DNA from: an uncultured Propionibacterium sp.
GTDB lineage: Bacteria; Actinomycetota; Actinomycetes; Propionibacteriales; Propionibacteriaceae
Length of the DNA stretch: 64,000 bases
Assembly: GCA_938036835.1 (NCBI GenBank)
Contig: CALHWB010000017.1
Coordinates: 10,112-74,111 of the forward strand
Direction of reading: 5' to 3'
In this document: positions 34,605 through 42,937 of the stretch, one piece after another
Layout of the letters: the number at the start of each line of letters is the position of its first letter
Numbering within the stretch: the stretch's first letter is position 1
Notes under the pieces: model-generated
Told to the model about the DNA's origin: nothing
Seen by the model: only the letters and a program-made list of their open reading frames with translations
Databases searched by the model: none
Made by a program: the position numbers and the translations under genes

Positions 34605-35263
34605 GGTGGCCCCACTCTAGCGCCCTGCTGCTTACTCAGCGCCCGTTGCACGTTGGCATACCGTAACCGATGAATACCGCAGGGCCCCAGCTGCTCCAGT
34701 AGTTGCTGATGGTCCGGGGTGGGGTAGCCCTTGTGTATCTCGAAGCGATAGCCCGGGTGGCGGATCGCCTGGCCGGTCATGATCCGATCGCGGGTGACCT
34801 TGGCGATGATCGAGGCCGCCGCCACGCAGGCGGCCACTCGATCGCCCTTCCAGATGGCCAGGCCCGGAGTTCCCAGCCCGGCCACCGGAAACCCGTCGGT
34901 GAGCGTAAAGGCCGGCCGGACGTCCAGTTTCAATAGCGAGCGTCGCAGACCCTGCAGGTCGGCCTCATGCATGCCCAGGTCATCGCATTCGGCTGGGGAG
35001 ATCTCGACCGCGGCCCAGGCGATAGCGGTCGAGGTGATCTGCTCGAAGAGCCGCTCCCGCCCCGCTGGGCTGAGCAGCTTGGAATCGGTCAGCCCGGCTA
35101 TTCGCCGGCTGCGGCGCAGGTCCAGGATCGCCGCGGCCGCCACCAGGGGGCCGGCGCAAGCCCCACGCCCGGCCTCGTCCGCACCCGCCACCGGGGCGAA
35201 GCCGGCTCTGGCCAAGGCCAGCTCATAGCCGTAGATGCCTTTGCCCGGCCGGATGCGGGTCAT
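34601..35263 (-). CDS. rnhB: Ribonuclease HII
   Basis: Removes ribonucleotides from RNA-DNA hybrids. The ATG at 35263 overlaps the lepB stop (ATGA), giving 220 residues. Catalytic DEAGRG (VAGADEAGRGACAGPLVAAA), the later Asp in TLTDGF, and the GDRVAACVAAASIIAKVTRD segment with its conserved Asp are all present. The KGYPTPDH motif follows. Reading frames that extend further upstream are inside lepB and are not used. Confidence 0.95.
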   Translation of the reverse strand: MTRIRPGKGIYGYELALARAGFAPVAGADEAGRGACAGPLVAAAAILDLRRSRRIAGLTDSKLLSPAGRERLFEQITSTAIAWAAVEISPAECDDLGMHEADLQGLRRSLLKLDVRPAFTLTDGFPVAGLGTPGLAIWKGDRVAACVAAASIIAKVTRDRIMTGQAIRHPGYRFEIHKGYPTPDHQQLLEQLGPCGIHRLRYANVQRALSKQQGARVGPP

Positions 35264-36114
35264 CTTCCCGGGCAGCTGCCGGCACCGACGACCGGTTGCG
35301 CCGGCGGGGTGCCGCCCGGTGGGATCCGGCTGAAGGTGTCCGGGATCTCGAAACCCCGTACCCGGCCCAATGGCAACACGATGGCCTTGACCGGACCAAC
35401 CACATTTCCCATAGGCACGAATCCGTTCATGCCCGCCGGCCTGCCATCGCCGGTCGGCTCGCACAGGTGTAGACGAGAGTCCCCGGACCGGTCCCGGTGA
35501 TCCCCCATCACAAAGATGTGATCGGCCGGCACCACCACATCGAACGGGGTATCCGATGGCGCAACCTGCTGGCCGGCCGTGTTGGTATACAGATAGCCGC
35601 TCTCCTCCAGCGCCACCCCGTTCACGGTGATCGCGCCGGTCTGTTTGCAGCAGACCACATGATCGCCGGGCATACCGATAACGCGTTTGACCAGGTAGCC
35701 CTGGCTACTGTCCGGCAGCAGATAGATCCCTTCCATGAACCGCCTGACCGGGTTGCGGGCCTCGGGCTGCGGCCCCATCCAGCGACCGTCGGGGTCTTCG
35801 AAAACCACCACATCTCCGCGCTCGAAACCGGCCAAGCGCACCGCAGCGATCCGGTCGCGTTCTTCCAGGGTATGTTCCATCGAGCCGCTGGGTACCTGAA
35901 AGATCTGCATCACGAAAACGCGCAGCAGAGCGGTCAATACCAGCGTCACCAGGACGGCCACTCCGGCCTCACCCAGGAATGCGGCAACCCGGTGCAACCT
36001 GCTCTTCGGAGCCGGCTCGGCCTTCTCATCCGCCGAGGATCCCTCGCCGGCATCCGCCGGCCCGGTCTTCTCCACAGTCACCTCGTCCGCGTCCTCAGGT
36101 GCCGGACCGGTCAT
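35260..36114 (-). CDS. lepB: Signal peptidase I
   Basis: Cleaves Sec/Tat signal peptides at the outer face of the membrane. 284 residues from the ATG at 36114 (GAGGAGGG close upstream; a GTG at 36138 is an alternative). An acidic cytoplasmic N-terminus of about 40 residues is followed by one membrane segment (LGEAGVAVLVTLVLTALLRV). Box B has the catalytic Ser in VPSGSMEHTL, box D the catalytic Lys in YLVKRVIGMPGD, and box E is GDHRDRSGDSR. The C-terminus is Pro/Gly-rich. Confidence 0.95.
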   Translation of the reverse strand: MTGPAPEDADEVTVEKTGPADAGEGSSADEKAEPAPKSRLHRVAAFLGEAGVAVLVTLVLTALLRVFVMQIFQVPSGSMEHTLEERDRIAAVRLAGFERGDVVVFEDPDGRWMGPQPEARNPVRRFMEGIYLLPDSSQGYLVKRVIGMPGDHVVCCKQTGAITVNGVALEESGYLYTNTAGQQVAPSDTPFDVVVPADHIFVMGDHRDRSGDSRLHLCEPTGDGRPAGMNGFVPMGNVVGPVKAIVLPLGRVRGFEIPDTFSRIPPGGTPPAQPVVGAGSCPGR

Positions 36115-36283
36115 GTCCCTCCTCACCCTAAACCGCACTCACGCCCGCCCTGCGGCCAGCCGCGAATCGCCGGCCGGCCCGCGGCATGCCCACGCGTCCC
36201 GGCCGGGCATCGCCCGTCCATAATCATTCGGCGATGCCGTCGCGCCGGCAGGTCGTCAAGGCCGGCGAAGGTTCTCCTCCGGG

Positions 36284-36634
36284 CTATCGTTCGCGACGTT
36301 CCTTAATCTTGGCGGCCTTGCCGCGCAGGCCACGCAGATAGTACAGCTTCGCGCGGCGTACATCGCCGAGCCGCTCGACCTCGATCTTGTCGATTATCGG
36401 GGAATGCAGCGGAAAGGTACGCTCCACTCCGGTGCCGTAAGACACCTTGCGCACCACGAAGGACTCCTGCACGCCGCTGCCGGTGCGGGCGATAACGGCA
36501 CCGGCGAACACCTGGATACGCGATTTGTTGCCCTCGACGACCCGCACGTGTACCCGCACGGAATCACCGGGACGGAACACCGGCAGGTCGGACTTCTTGG
36601 CCTGCTCGTCAAGCTCGGCGATGATCGGATTCAT
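36284..36634 (-). CDS. rplS: 50S ribosomal protein L19
   Basis: Subunit-interface ribosomal protein, 116 residues from ATG 36634 (GAGGAA six bases upstream). Conserved RPGDSVRVHVRVVEG, IQVFAGAVIAR, SGVQESFVVRKVSYG and AKLYYLRGLRGKAAKIKERR segments. It normally follows trmD directly; here the sdh operon lies between. A compact RNA structure lies directly upstream. Confidence 0.97.
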   Translation of the reverse strand: MNPIIAELDEQAKKSDLPVFRPGDSVRVHVRVVEGNKSRIQVFAGAVIARTGSGVQESFVVRKVSYGTGVERTFPLHSPIIDKIEVERLGDVRRAKLYYLRGLRGKAAKIKERRER

Positions 36635-36652
36635 GACTATTCCTCGTCGGTG

Positions 36653-36716
36653 CCACAGGTCACCTCGTGGTGGTTGAAGTGTCTCGGCCCTGAACACGCC
36701 AACCATCCCCCTGTGG
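36653..36716 (-). ncRNA. Candidate structured leader of rplS
   Basis: Read on the minus strand: CCACAGG pairs with CCTGTGG (7 bp), inside it TGGTTG with CAACCA (6 bp), inside that GTGT with ACAC (4 bp), and an 11-base apical loop. It ends about five bases before the rplS Shine-Dalgarno. Three perfectly nested stems at this site suggest a ribosomal-protein autoregulatory leader. Firmicutes have an L19 leader; I know of no described actinobacterial one. Confidence 0.5.
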
Positions 36717-36884
36717 CAGGAGCCGGACGCGGCAGGGCAGCCTCACCATTGTGGCACGAGGAATCCTTGAGGCGAAATCGGCAGCCGGCCACGCAGCCCA
36801 TCGACCGGTCCCGGGCGCATCGCCGGCGGAATGACAATCCGGCCGGTCGCGCCGATGGGCCGCAGCCCGGCCAGCCGACACGGA

Positions 36885-36921
36885 TCCGGGGTGGCGTCGA
36901 AGCCTCCGAGGCCACCCCGGA
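36885..36921 (-). terminator. Hairpin downstream of sdhB
   Basis: TCCGGGGTGGC / GCCACCCCGGA is a perfect 11-bp stem, 18 bases after the sdhB stop on the minus strand. It lacks a T-run. A second hairpin TGAGATC-GGT-GATCTCA (36925-36941) overlaps the stop codon itself. Together they are a plausible end of the sdhCAB transcript. Confidence 0.5.
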
Positions 36922-36938
36922 CCCTGAGATCGGTGATC

Positions 36939-37706
36939 TCAGCCCAAGAAGCCATCCTTGCGGAACAGCGAGGAGATGAGATCGCGATTCAACTGGCTGA
37001 TAGACGCCAACGGAATACCCTTGGGGCAGACCGCTGCGCACTCACCGATGTTGGTGCAGTTGCCGAATCCCTCTGCATCATGCTGGGCGACCATATTCTT
37101 CACCCGCAGATAGCGTTCAGGCTGGCCCTGGGGCAGATTACCCAGATGGGTCACCTTGGCCGAGGTGAACAGCATACCCGAGGCATTCGGGCAGGCCGCC
37201 ACGCATGCCCCGCAACCGATACAGGTTGCATTGTCGAAGGCGATATCGGCTTGTAGCTTCGGAGCCGGCGTCGAATGCGCGTCGGGAGCAGCCCCGGTGT
37301 TCACCGAGATGAAACCACCCGACTGGATGATCCGGTCGAGGGCCGTCCGATCGACAATCAGATCCTTGATAACCGGGAAGGCCTCGGCCTTCCAAGGCTC
37401 GATGGTGATGGTGTCCCCATCGTTGAAGGAGCGCATGTGCAACTGGCAGGTGGTGGTCGGTACCGGGGAATTGCCGCGACCATGCGGGGTGCCATTGATG
37501 ACCACGCCACAGGTACCGCAGATGCCTTCACGACAGTCCGAGTCGAAGGCCACCGGCTCGTCACCGGCCACGGTCAGTTGCTCATTCAGCTGATCGAGCA
37601 TCTCAAGGAAGCTCATATCCTGCGAGACATTGTCGATCTGGTACTCGACCATCCTGCCCTGCTTGGCGCCACGAGGCTGGCGCCAGACCTTAAGTGTCAG
37701 TTTCAC
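36939..37706 (-). CDS. sdhB: Succinate dehydrogenase iron-sulfur subunit
   Basis: Electron-transfer subunit between FAD and heme/quinone. 255 residues from a GTG that overlaps the sdhA stop (GTGA); GGAG lies six bases upstream. The [2Fe-2S] ligands are in DCREGICGTCG and the later TTTCQLH; the [4Fe-4S]/[3Fe-4S] ligands are in CIGCGACVAACPN and CTNIGECAAVCPKGI. Type of subunit matches the menaquinone-linked three-subunit enzyme. Confidence 0.96.
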   Translation of the reverse strand: MKLTLKVWRQPRGAKQGRMVEYQIDNVSQDMSFLEMLDQLNEQLTVAGDEPVAFDSDCREGICGTCGVVINGTPHGRGNSPVPTTTCQLHMRSFNDGDTITIEPWKAEAFPVIKDLIVDRTALDRIIQSGGFISVNTGAAPDAHSTPAPKLQADIAFDNATCIGCGACVAACPNASGMLFTSAKVTHLGNLPQGQPERYLRVKNMVAQHDAEGFGNCTNIGECAAVCPKGIPLASISQLNRDLISSLFRKDGFLG

Positions 37707-39724
37707 TTGTAACTCCGTTGCTTCAACTCGATGGCCTGGTAGTTCAGCGGTTCCCTGTGCAATATGGGTTTGCCATCGGATCCGGCCCACTCCCAGGCCG
37801 CGACGTAGGCGAATTCATCGTCGTGGCGCAGCGCCTCACCATCCTCGGTCTGATGTTCCACCCGGAAATGCCCACCGCAGGATTCGCGGCGGTGCAGGGC
37901 ATCGATGCACATCAACTCACCGAGTTCGAAGAAATCGACCAGCCGGCCGGCTCGTTCCAGGGTCTGGTTCAGATCGGCGGCCGCACCGGTGACCTTCGCA
38001 TCGCGCCAGAACTCCGCCTTCAACTCGCGGATCAAACCGATCGCCTTACGCAACCCGGCATCGCTGCGCGCCATGCCGCAGTATTCCCACATGATCTGGC
38101 CCAACTCCTTGTGGAAGGAGTCGACGGTACGCGATCCGTTGATCCCCAGCAGCCGTTCGATGCGCTCATTCACGGTGGCGACCGCCTCGACGACCACCGG
38201 ATCGTCGTCGGCCAGCTTCCCGTCATGATGCCGGGCCAGATAGTCGTTGATGGTATTCGGCAACACGAAATAGCCATCGGCCAGCCCCTGCATCAGCGCC
38301 GAGGCACCCAACCGGTTGGCCCCATGATCGGAGAAGTTGGCCTCGCCGGCGCAGAACAGACCCGGAATGGTGGTCTCCAGATCGTAATCGACCCAAACCC
38401 CACCCATCGTGTAATGCACTGCCGGGTAGATCCGCATCGGCACCTCGTAGGGATCCTCCGCGGTGATCTGCTTGTACATGTCGAACAGGTTGCCGTACTT
38501 CACTTCGACGCCATGCTTGCCGAGCCGGTTGATGGCGTCCGAGAAGTCGAGATAGACCCCGCGCCGCACCTGGCGTTCGTTGCCATCCTCGTCGTACTCG
38601 GTGACCTGCGGGCCGACTCCGCGTCCTTCATCGCACATGTTCTTGGCCTGCCGCGATGCAATATCGCGGGGCACCAGGTTACCGAAAGCCGGGTAAATCC
38701 GCTCCAGGTAGTAGTCGCGATCCTCCTCGGGAATCTGCCGGGGATCCTTATCGCAATCCTCGGCCCGCTTGGGCACCCAGATCCGGCCATCGTTGCGCAG
38801 CGATTCCGACATCAAGGTGAGCTTCGACTGGTTGTCACCGTGCACCGGGATACAAGTCGGGTGGATCTGGGTGTAGCACGGGTTACCGAAATAGGCACCC
38901 TTGCGATGTGCCCGCCAGCCCGCGGTCACATTGCAGCCCATCGCATTGGTCGACAGGAAGAACACATTGCCGTACCCACCGGTCGCGAGCACCACCGCAT
39001 CGGCGGTATGCGCCTTGACCTCGCCGGTGACCATGTCACGAGAGACGATGCCGCGGGCGCGGCCGTCCTTGACGATCAGTTCGAGCATCTCGTGCCGGGC
39101 GAACATCTGTACCGTCCCGGCCGCGACCTGACGCTCCAGCGCCTGGTAGGCCCCGATCAGCAACTGCTGACCGGTCTGACCGCGCGCATAGAAGGTGCGT
39201 TGCACCTGGACGCCGCCGAATGAACGGGTATCCAGCAGCCCGCCATACTCCCGGGCGAAGGGCACGCCCTGGGCAACGCATTGATCGATGATGTGCGCAG
39301 AGACGCTGGCCAGCCGGTAGACGTTGGTCTCCCGCGCGCGGTAGTCGCCGCCCTTGACCGTGTCATAGAACAGCCGATAGGTGGAGTCGTTGTCGTTCTT
39401 GTAGTTCTTCGCGGCGTTGATGCCGCCCTGGGCGGCGATCGAGTGCGCCCGGCGGGGGGAATCCTGGTAACAGAAATTGAGCACGTTGTAGCCGGCCTCG
39501 CCCAGGGATGCGGCGGCGGCACCGCCAGCCAGGCCGGTGCCCACCACGATCACGGTGATCTTCCGGCGATTCGCGGGGTTCACCAGCATTGCGGAAAACT
39601 GGCGGTCGGGCCAGACCCGCTCAATGGGCAGGTCGGTGTTGGCCTTGTTGTCGTGTATCTCGGTGCCCACCGAATAGTACTCGGCGTCGGCGGCCGGAAT
39701 GGTATTCAAGGTTGTCTCGGTCAT
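37703..39724 (-). CDS. sdhA: Succinate dehydrogenase / fumarate reductase flavoprotein
   Basis: Catalytic subunit with covalent FAD; 673 residues from ATG 39724, overlapping the sdhC stop by one base. FAD-binding GTGLAGGAAAASLGEAGYNV; RAHSIAAQGGINAAKNY contains the His that carries FAD; QIHPTCIPV and the Arg-rich C-terminal region form the dicarboxylate site; CMARSDAG is near the C-terminus. The length and the KNYKNDNDS insertion fit the Bacillus/epsilon-type (SQOR type B) enzyme. Confidence 0.96.
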   Translation of the reverse strand: MTETTLNTIPAADAEYYSVGTEIHDNKANTDLPIERVWPDRQFSAMLVNPANRRKITVIVVGTGLAGGAAAASLGEAGYNVLNFCYQDSPRRAHSIAAQGGINAAKNYKNDNDSTYRLFYDTVKGGDYRARETNVYRLASVSAHIIDQCVAQGVPFAREYGGLLDTRSFGGVQVQRTFYARGQTGQQLLIGAYQALERQVAAGTVQMFARHEMLELIVKDGRARGIVSRDMVTGEVKAHTADAVVLATGGYGNVFFLSTNAMGCNVTAGWRAHRKGAYFGNPCYTQIHPTCIPVHGDNQSKLTLMSESLRNDGRIWVPKRAEDCDKDPRQIPEEDRDYYLERIYPAFGNLVPRDIASRQAKNMCDEGRGVGPQVTEYDEDGNERQVRRGVYLDFSDAINRLGKHGVEVKYGNLFDMYKQITAEDPYEVPMRIYPAVHYTMGGVWVDYDLETTIPGLFCAGEANFSDHGANRLGASALMQGLADGYFVLPNTINDYLARHHDGKLADDDPVVVEAVATVNERIERLLGINGSRTVDSFHKELGQIMWEYCGMARSDAGLRKAIGLIRELKAEFWRDAKVTGAAADLNQTLERAGRLVDFFELGELMCIDALHRRESCGGHFRVEHQTEDGEALRHDDEFAYVAAWEWAGSDGKPILHREPLNYQAIELKQRSYK

Positions 39725-40458
39725 CAAACAGTCACCAAACCAATCAGGATGGCGATCGGGGCCGCCATGAATCCAAAGAACAGGAGCAGGGCCACGATCC
39801 AGGCGCAAACCTTGATCACCTTCTCGCTGAAGGCGCCCACCCGCGCGCCCAGAGTACAGAAGGCGCTGTAGAAGCCATGCCAGACATGGATGCACACCGT
39901 CAGCATCCAGATGCCATAGAGCAACACCAGCCACCAGTTCTGGAAGCCGAGGACCACCCGCATGTGGGGCGCCACGCTGCCGGTATAGCCAACATGAATG
40001 ACCTGGGCGGTGAACTGCAATAGGTGCACCACGACACCCAGCACGAGAATTACGCCGCTCCAGATCATCGTCCGCGCGGCGAAGCTGCCGGCAAGGTAGC
40101 GCTGTTTGAAGTATCGGCCGAGAGTGCCACGCGCATCGTAGTCACGAAAGGTCAACCGGACCGCGGACTCAATATGCAGCAATGCGCTGAACGCCAATGC
40201 AATCCGGAACAGCGTCAGAAAGAATTTCGGGGGAAGGATCGGATACAAGAACTCCCGCAAGGAGTGCGAGTATTCGTCGAACTCCTTCAAACCGACCTCG
40301 GGGATCAGCAGTTTGGTGTTGCCGAACATGTGCATGAGCAGGAATGCCACCAGGATGAAACCGGTAACCGCCATCAACGCCTTGCGGGCCACAGTCGATG
40401 TGACCGCGCGCCGGTGCGGCGTCCTGCTTGGATCTCGAGTTGTGAGTTGGGTTGCCAC
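39724..40458 (-). CDS. sdhC: Succinate dehydrogenase cytochrome b558 subunit
   Basis: Single membrane anchor that binds two hemes b and reduces menaquinone. 244 residues, five membrane segments, with His residues placed in the segments (LLMHMFGN, ALLHIESA, VVVHLLQF, CIHVWHGFY) as expected for heme ligands. A single long SdhC and no SdhD defines the b558 family. The GTG start has no Shine-Dalgarno; a TAGAAT -10 seven bases upstream implies a leaderless transcript. First gene of sdhCAB. Confidence 0.94.
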   Translation of the reverse strand: MATQLTTRDPSRTPHRRAVTSTVARKALMAVTGFILVAFLLMHMFGNTKLLIPEVGLKEFDEYSHSLREFLYPILPPKFFLTLFRIALAFSALLHIESAVRLTFRDYDARGTLGRYFKQRYLAGSFAARTMIWSGVILVLGVVVHLLQFTAQVIHVGYTGSVAPHMRVVLGFQNWWLVLLYGIWMLTVCIHVWHGFYSAFCTLGARVGAFSEKVIKVCAWIVALLLFFGFMAAPIAILIGLVTV

Positions 40459-40465
40459 GGTGGCG

Positions 40466-40489
40466 ATTCTAGTGCTTGCCGCTGCAAGC
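40466..40489 (-). promoter_or_regulatory. sdhCAB promoter with adjoining palindrome
   Basis: TAGAAT (40471-40466) is a good -10, seven bases before the sdhC GTG. Directly upstream is the perfect inverted repeat GCTTGC-CGCT-GCAAGC (40474-40489), between -10 and the -35 zone, where a repressor would block the polymerase. No recognisable -35. Confidence 0.5.
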
Positions 40490-40549
40490 CAGCATCCATC
40501 CTTGCCGCAGGCTAAGAGGTGGCCGGCCAGAGGGTCACCTGGGCGATCC

Positions 40550-41263
40550 TCAGGTCAGCAGGTCTGGACGCCGTTCCAACGTCCTCGCCCTGGATTGCGC
40601 CTGACGCCATGCGGCGATCCGGGCATGGTGGCCGCTGAGCAGCACCTCAGGTACCGCCAGCCCTCGCCACAGCGCCGGCTTGGTATAGACGGGGTACTCC
40701 AGCAGCCCAGCCGCCTGAGCCGAATGGGATTCCTCGATCAGGGACTCCGGATTGCCCAATACGCCGGGAATCAACCGGACCACCGCCTCAACGATCGCCA
40801 GCACGGCGACCTCTCCCCCGTTGAGCACGTAATCGCCCAGGCTGATCTCGCGAACGTCGAAGCAGCCACCGGCCCATTCGATTACCCGGTGGTCGATACC
40901 CTCGTAACGTCCACAGGCAAAGGCCAGCTGGGGCTCCCCGGCCAGTTCGGCTGCCATCTGCTGGTTGAAACGTTGACCCGAGGGACCGGGGATGACGAGC
41001 ACCGGCCGCCGGCCATCGGCTGTTGCCGCAGGCTGGGCAGCGAGCAGGGCATCCAGTGCCTCGCCCCAGGGCTGGGGTTTCATCACCATGCCTGCGCCGC
41101 CGCCGTAAGGGGTGTCGTCGGTGCTGCGGTGCCGGTCGTGGGCCCAATCCCGCAGGTCGTGGACGCCGACCGCCACCAGTCCCTCATCGATGGCTCTGCC
41201 GATCAGGCTGAGTCGCAGGGGCGCAAAATAGTCGGGAAAGATGGTGACGATGTCCAAACGCAT
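40550..41263 (-). CDS. trmD: tRNA (guanine37-N1)-methyltransferase
   Basis: Methylates G37 of tRNAs to prevent frameshifting; SPOUT-knot dimer using SAM. 237 residues with MRLDIVTIFPDYF, DDTPYGGGAGMVMKPQPW, the SAM-binding CGRYEGIDHR and ISLGDYVLNGGE. The ATG shares a base with the rimM stop. In rpsP-khpA-rimM-trmD. Confidence 0.97.
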   Translation of the reverse strand: MRLDIVTIFPDYFAPLRLSLIGRAIDEGLVAVGVHDLRDWAHDRHRSTDDTPYGGGAGMVMKPQPWGEALDALLAAQPAATADGRRPVLVIPGPSGQRFNQQMAAELAGEPQLAFACGRYEGIDHRVIEWAGGCFDVREISLGDYVLNGGEVAVLAIVEAVVRLIPGVLGNPESLIEESHSAQAAGLLEYPVYTKPALWRGLAVPEVLLSGHHARIAAWRQAQSRARTLERRPDLLT

Positions 41264-41781
41264 CAGTTCTCCTCGGGCGGATCGGCCAGTAACCCACCCA
41301 CATCTGCCAGTTGCAGATACCCCGCGGCCAGATCGACCGTAGGCACCAACGCCGCCACGAAGGGGACCATCCGGTCCCCATCGGCGGTGGCGATTACCAG
41401 CAGATCCTGGGCCGGCCCATGCACCACCTGCGAAACCCTGCCGGCCAGCAGACCGTGGGCATCGTGCACCGCCAATCCGATCAGTTGCCGGTCATAGTAC
41501 TCATCGGGTCCGCTGGGCGATTGATCGTCGGACACCATGGCGAGCAGTTCGGCACCGCGCAGGTCCTCCGCGGCCGTGCGATCGGTCACCGCTTCGAAAC
41601 TCACCAGCCAGCGCCCGGTCACCCGCCGCGATCTCGACACCCGCAATTCGCGGCCGGCAACGGTGTACACCAGGCTTCCCGGCGCGAAACGCCGTTCGGG
41701 TTCGTCGGTGCGCAGATCGATGGCGACCTCGCCCCGGATGCCATGCGCCCGGCCGATCACCCCCACGATCACCTCTGCCAT
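41263..41781 (-). CDS. rimM: Ribosome maturation factor RimM
   Basis: 30S maturation factor that binds S19. 172 residues: an N-terminal beta-barrel (VIGRAHGIRGEVAIDLRTD) and a C-terminal PRC barrel (YDRQLIGLAVHDAHG... and LLVIATADGDRMVPFV). It lies between khpA and trmD as usual. GGGGAA upstream of the ATG. Confidence 0.95.
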   Translation of the reverse strand: MAEVIVGVIGRAHGIRGEVAIDLRTDEPERRFAPGSLVYTVAGRELRVSRSRRVTGRWLVSFEAVTDRTAAEDLRGAELLAMVSDDQSPSGPDEYYDRQLIGLAVHDAHGLLAGRVSQVVHGPAQDLLVIATADGDRMVPFVAALVPTVDLAAGYLQLADVGGLLADPPEEN

Positions 41782-41870
41782 GTTTCGTTCCCCTTGCGGT
41801 ACCCAGCAGATCGGAACGCCCCACCGGAGCCGTTCGCCGGCCGGTGGGGCGTTGTATCGTGTGGTGACGT

Positions 41871-42128
41871 TCAGCGCCGACCGCGGCCGGACTTGCGATC
41901 CACGTCGATGAAATCGATGCGCACCTGTTCGCGACCGGCCAAGGCCTGCACCACGGTACGCAATGCGCTGGCGGTGCGCCCCTGGCGTCCGATCACCTTG
42001 CCGACGTCCTCCGGATGCACCCGAACCTCCAGCATCCGGCCGTGCCGCAGTTCCCGATCACGAATGCGCACATCCTCGGGATGGGCGACTATGCCCTGCA
42101 CCAGGTGTTCCAGAGCATCGGCCAGCAT
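41871..42128 (-). CDS. khpA: KH-domain RNA-binding protein KhpA
   Basis: Small single-KH protein thought to act with KhpB/Jag in envelope and RNA control. 85 residues from ATG 42128, seven bases after GGGAGG. A TTG at 42134, overlapping the rpsP stop, is an alternative. The KH signature is VGKVIGRQGRTASALRTVV. Between rpsP and rimM, its standard place. Confidence 0.93.
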   Translation of the reverse strand: MLADALEHLVQGIVAHPEDVRIRDRELRHGRMLEVRVHPEDVGKVIGRQGRTASALRTVVQALAGREQVRIDFIDVDRKSGRGRR

Positions 42129-42130
42129 GA

Positions 42131-42592
42131 TCAAGCCTCCCCGCCATCCTTGGCGGCGGCCGGTGCATCGGATGTCTGCGGGCCGCCCGGCGAATCGGGG
42201 CCGTCGGACTTCTTCCCGCGGCGTCTGCTGATGGCCTCACTGCCCGGCTCGCCGTCGGCCTCGGCCAATGCCGCATTGAACCTGGCCAGCCTGTCAACCG
42301 GTTCAGGCTGGGGGTCCACCCCCGAAGGGTCGGATGCCCCAGTGAACTGTTGCCAGTCGCCGGTGCGTTTCAGCAGGGCGACCACCGCCTCGGTGGGCTG
42401 GGCGCCGACCCCCAGCCAGTACTGGACGCGTTCGGAGACCACCCGGATGACCGAGGGCTCGCTCTTGGGAGAATAGCTGCCCAGTTCCTCGATGGCCTGG
42501 CCATCGCGAGGTGCCCGGGAATCGATGACGACGATGCGGTAGTGCGGCGACCGGATCTTGCCGAGCCGCTTCAAACGAATCTTGGTGGCCAC
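42131..42592 (-). CDS. rpsP: 30S ribosomal protein S16
   Basis: 153 residues from a GTG at 42592 (AGGAG upstream; a second GTG at 42619 is less likely). Conserved ATKIRLKRLGKIRSPHYRIV, RDGQAIEELGSYSP and VSERVQYWLGVGAQP. The family core is about 85 residues; the rest is the charged, Gly/Ala-rich C-terminal extension common in actinobacteria. First gene of rpsP-khpA-rimM-trmD. Confidence 0.95.
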   Translation of the reverse strand: MATKIRLKRLGKIRSPHYRIVVIDSRAPRDGQAIEELGSYSPKSEPSVIRVVSERVQYWLGVGAQPTEAVVALLKRTGDWQQFTGASDPSGVDPQPEPVDRLARFNAALAEADGEPGSEAISRRRGKKSDGPDSPGGPQTSDAPAAAKDGGEA

Positions 42593-42937
42593 TGGTGTGG
42601 TGTTCTCCTGTTGGATCACCCGGGCTCCTCACCCGGGATATGCGGGTGGCCTGCACGCACGTGTGGGGCACGCTGGTTTGGGCCGTTTGATCTGCGCCGC
42701 CAGTGATGAGAGGGCACCTGGACGCCAGACGCACCAATCATTGTGCCAGAAGCCGGGCACCGAAGCGAAACCGGCGACAACCCGGCGGATGCCTGCCTGG
42801 CCGGCGTCTTGCTGTCTTCGGTCGGGGAGTACCAAACGGCGTTCCCCGATCGTCCCGGCCGAAACACCGGAACTGGCCGGACGGGCAGCGGAGGTCTTAT
42901 ACCCCCCACGCCCATCCAGAAGGCGAAGGCTCGACGC
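42593..42937 (-). other. Gene-free region upstream of rpsP
   Basis: 345 bases. Directly before the rpsP Shine-Dalgarno the minus strand has CCCGGG-TGAGGAG-CCCGGG (42619-42637), a 6-bp hairpin whose loop resembles a Shine-Dalgarno. A CACAAT hexamer about 140 bases from the start is a possible -10. No gene is supported. Confidence 0.35.

Larger units (their letters stand above)
36635..36938 (-). other. Gene-free region between sdhB and rplS
   Basis: 304 bases. At the sdhB side are two hairpins that could end the sdh transcript; at the rplS side is a nested leader structure. Between them the minus strand has CACAAT (about 36765-36760), a possible -10 without a good -35. Confidence 0.4.

Noticed and set aside
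42619..42637. Shine-Dalgarno mimic in the rpsP hairpin loop as a proven regulator
   Set aside because: The stem is only six GC pairs from a palindromic CCCGGG repeat; easily by chance in this composition, so kept as a note only.
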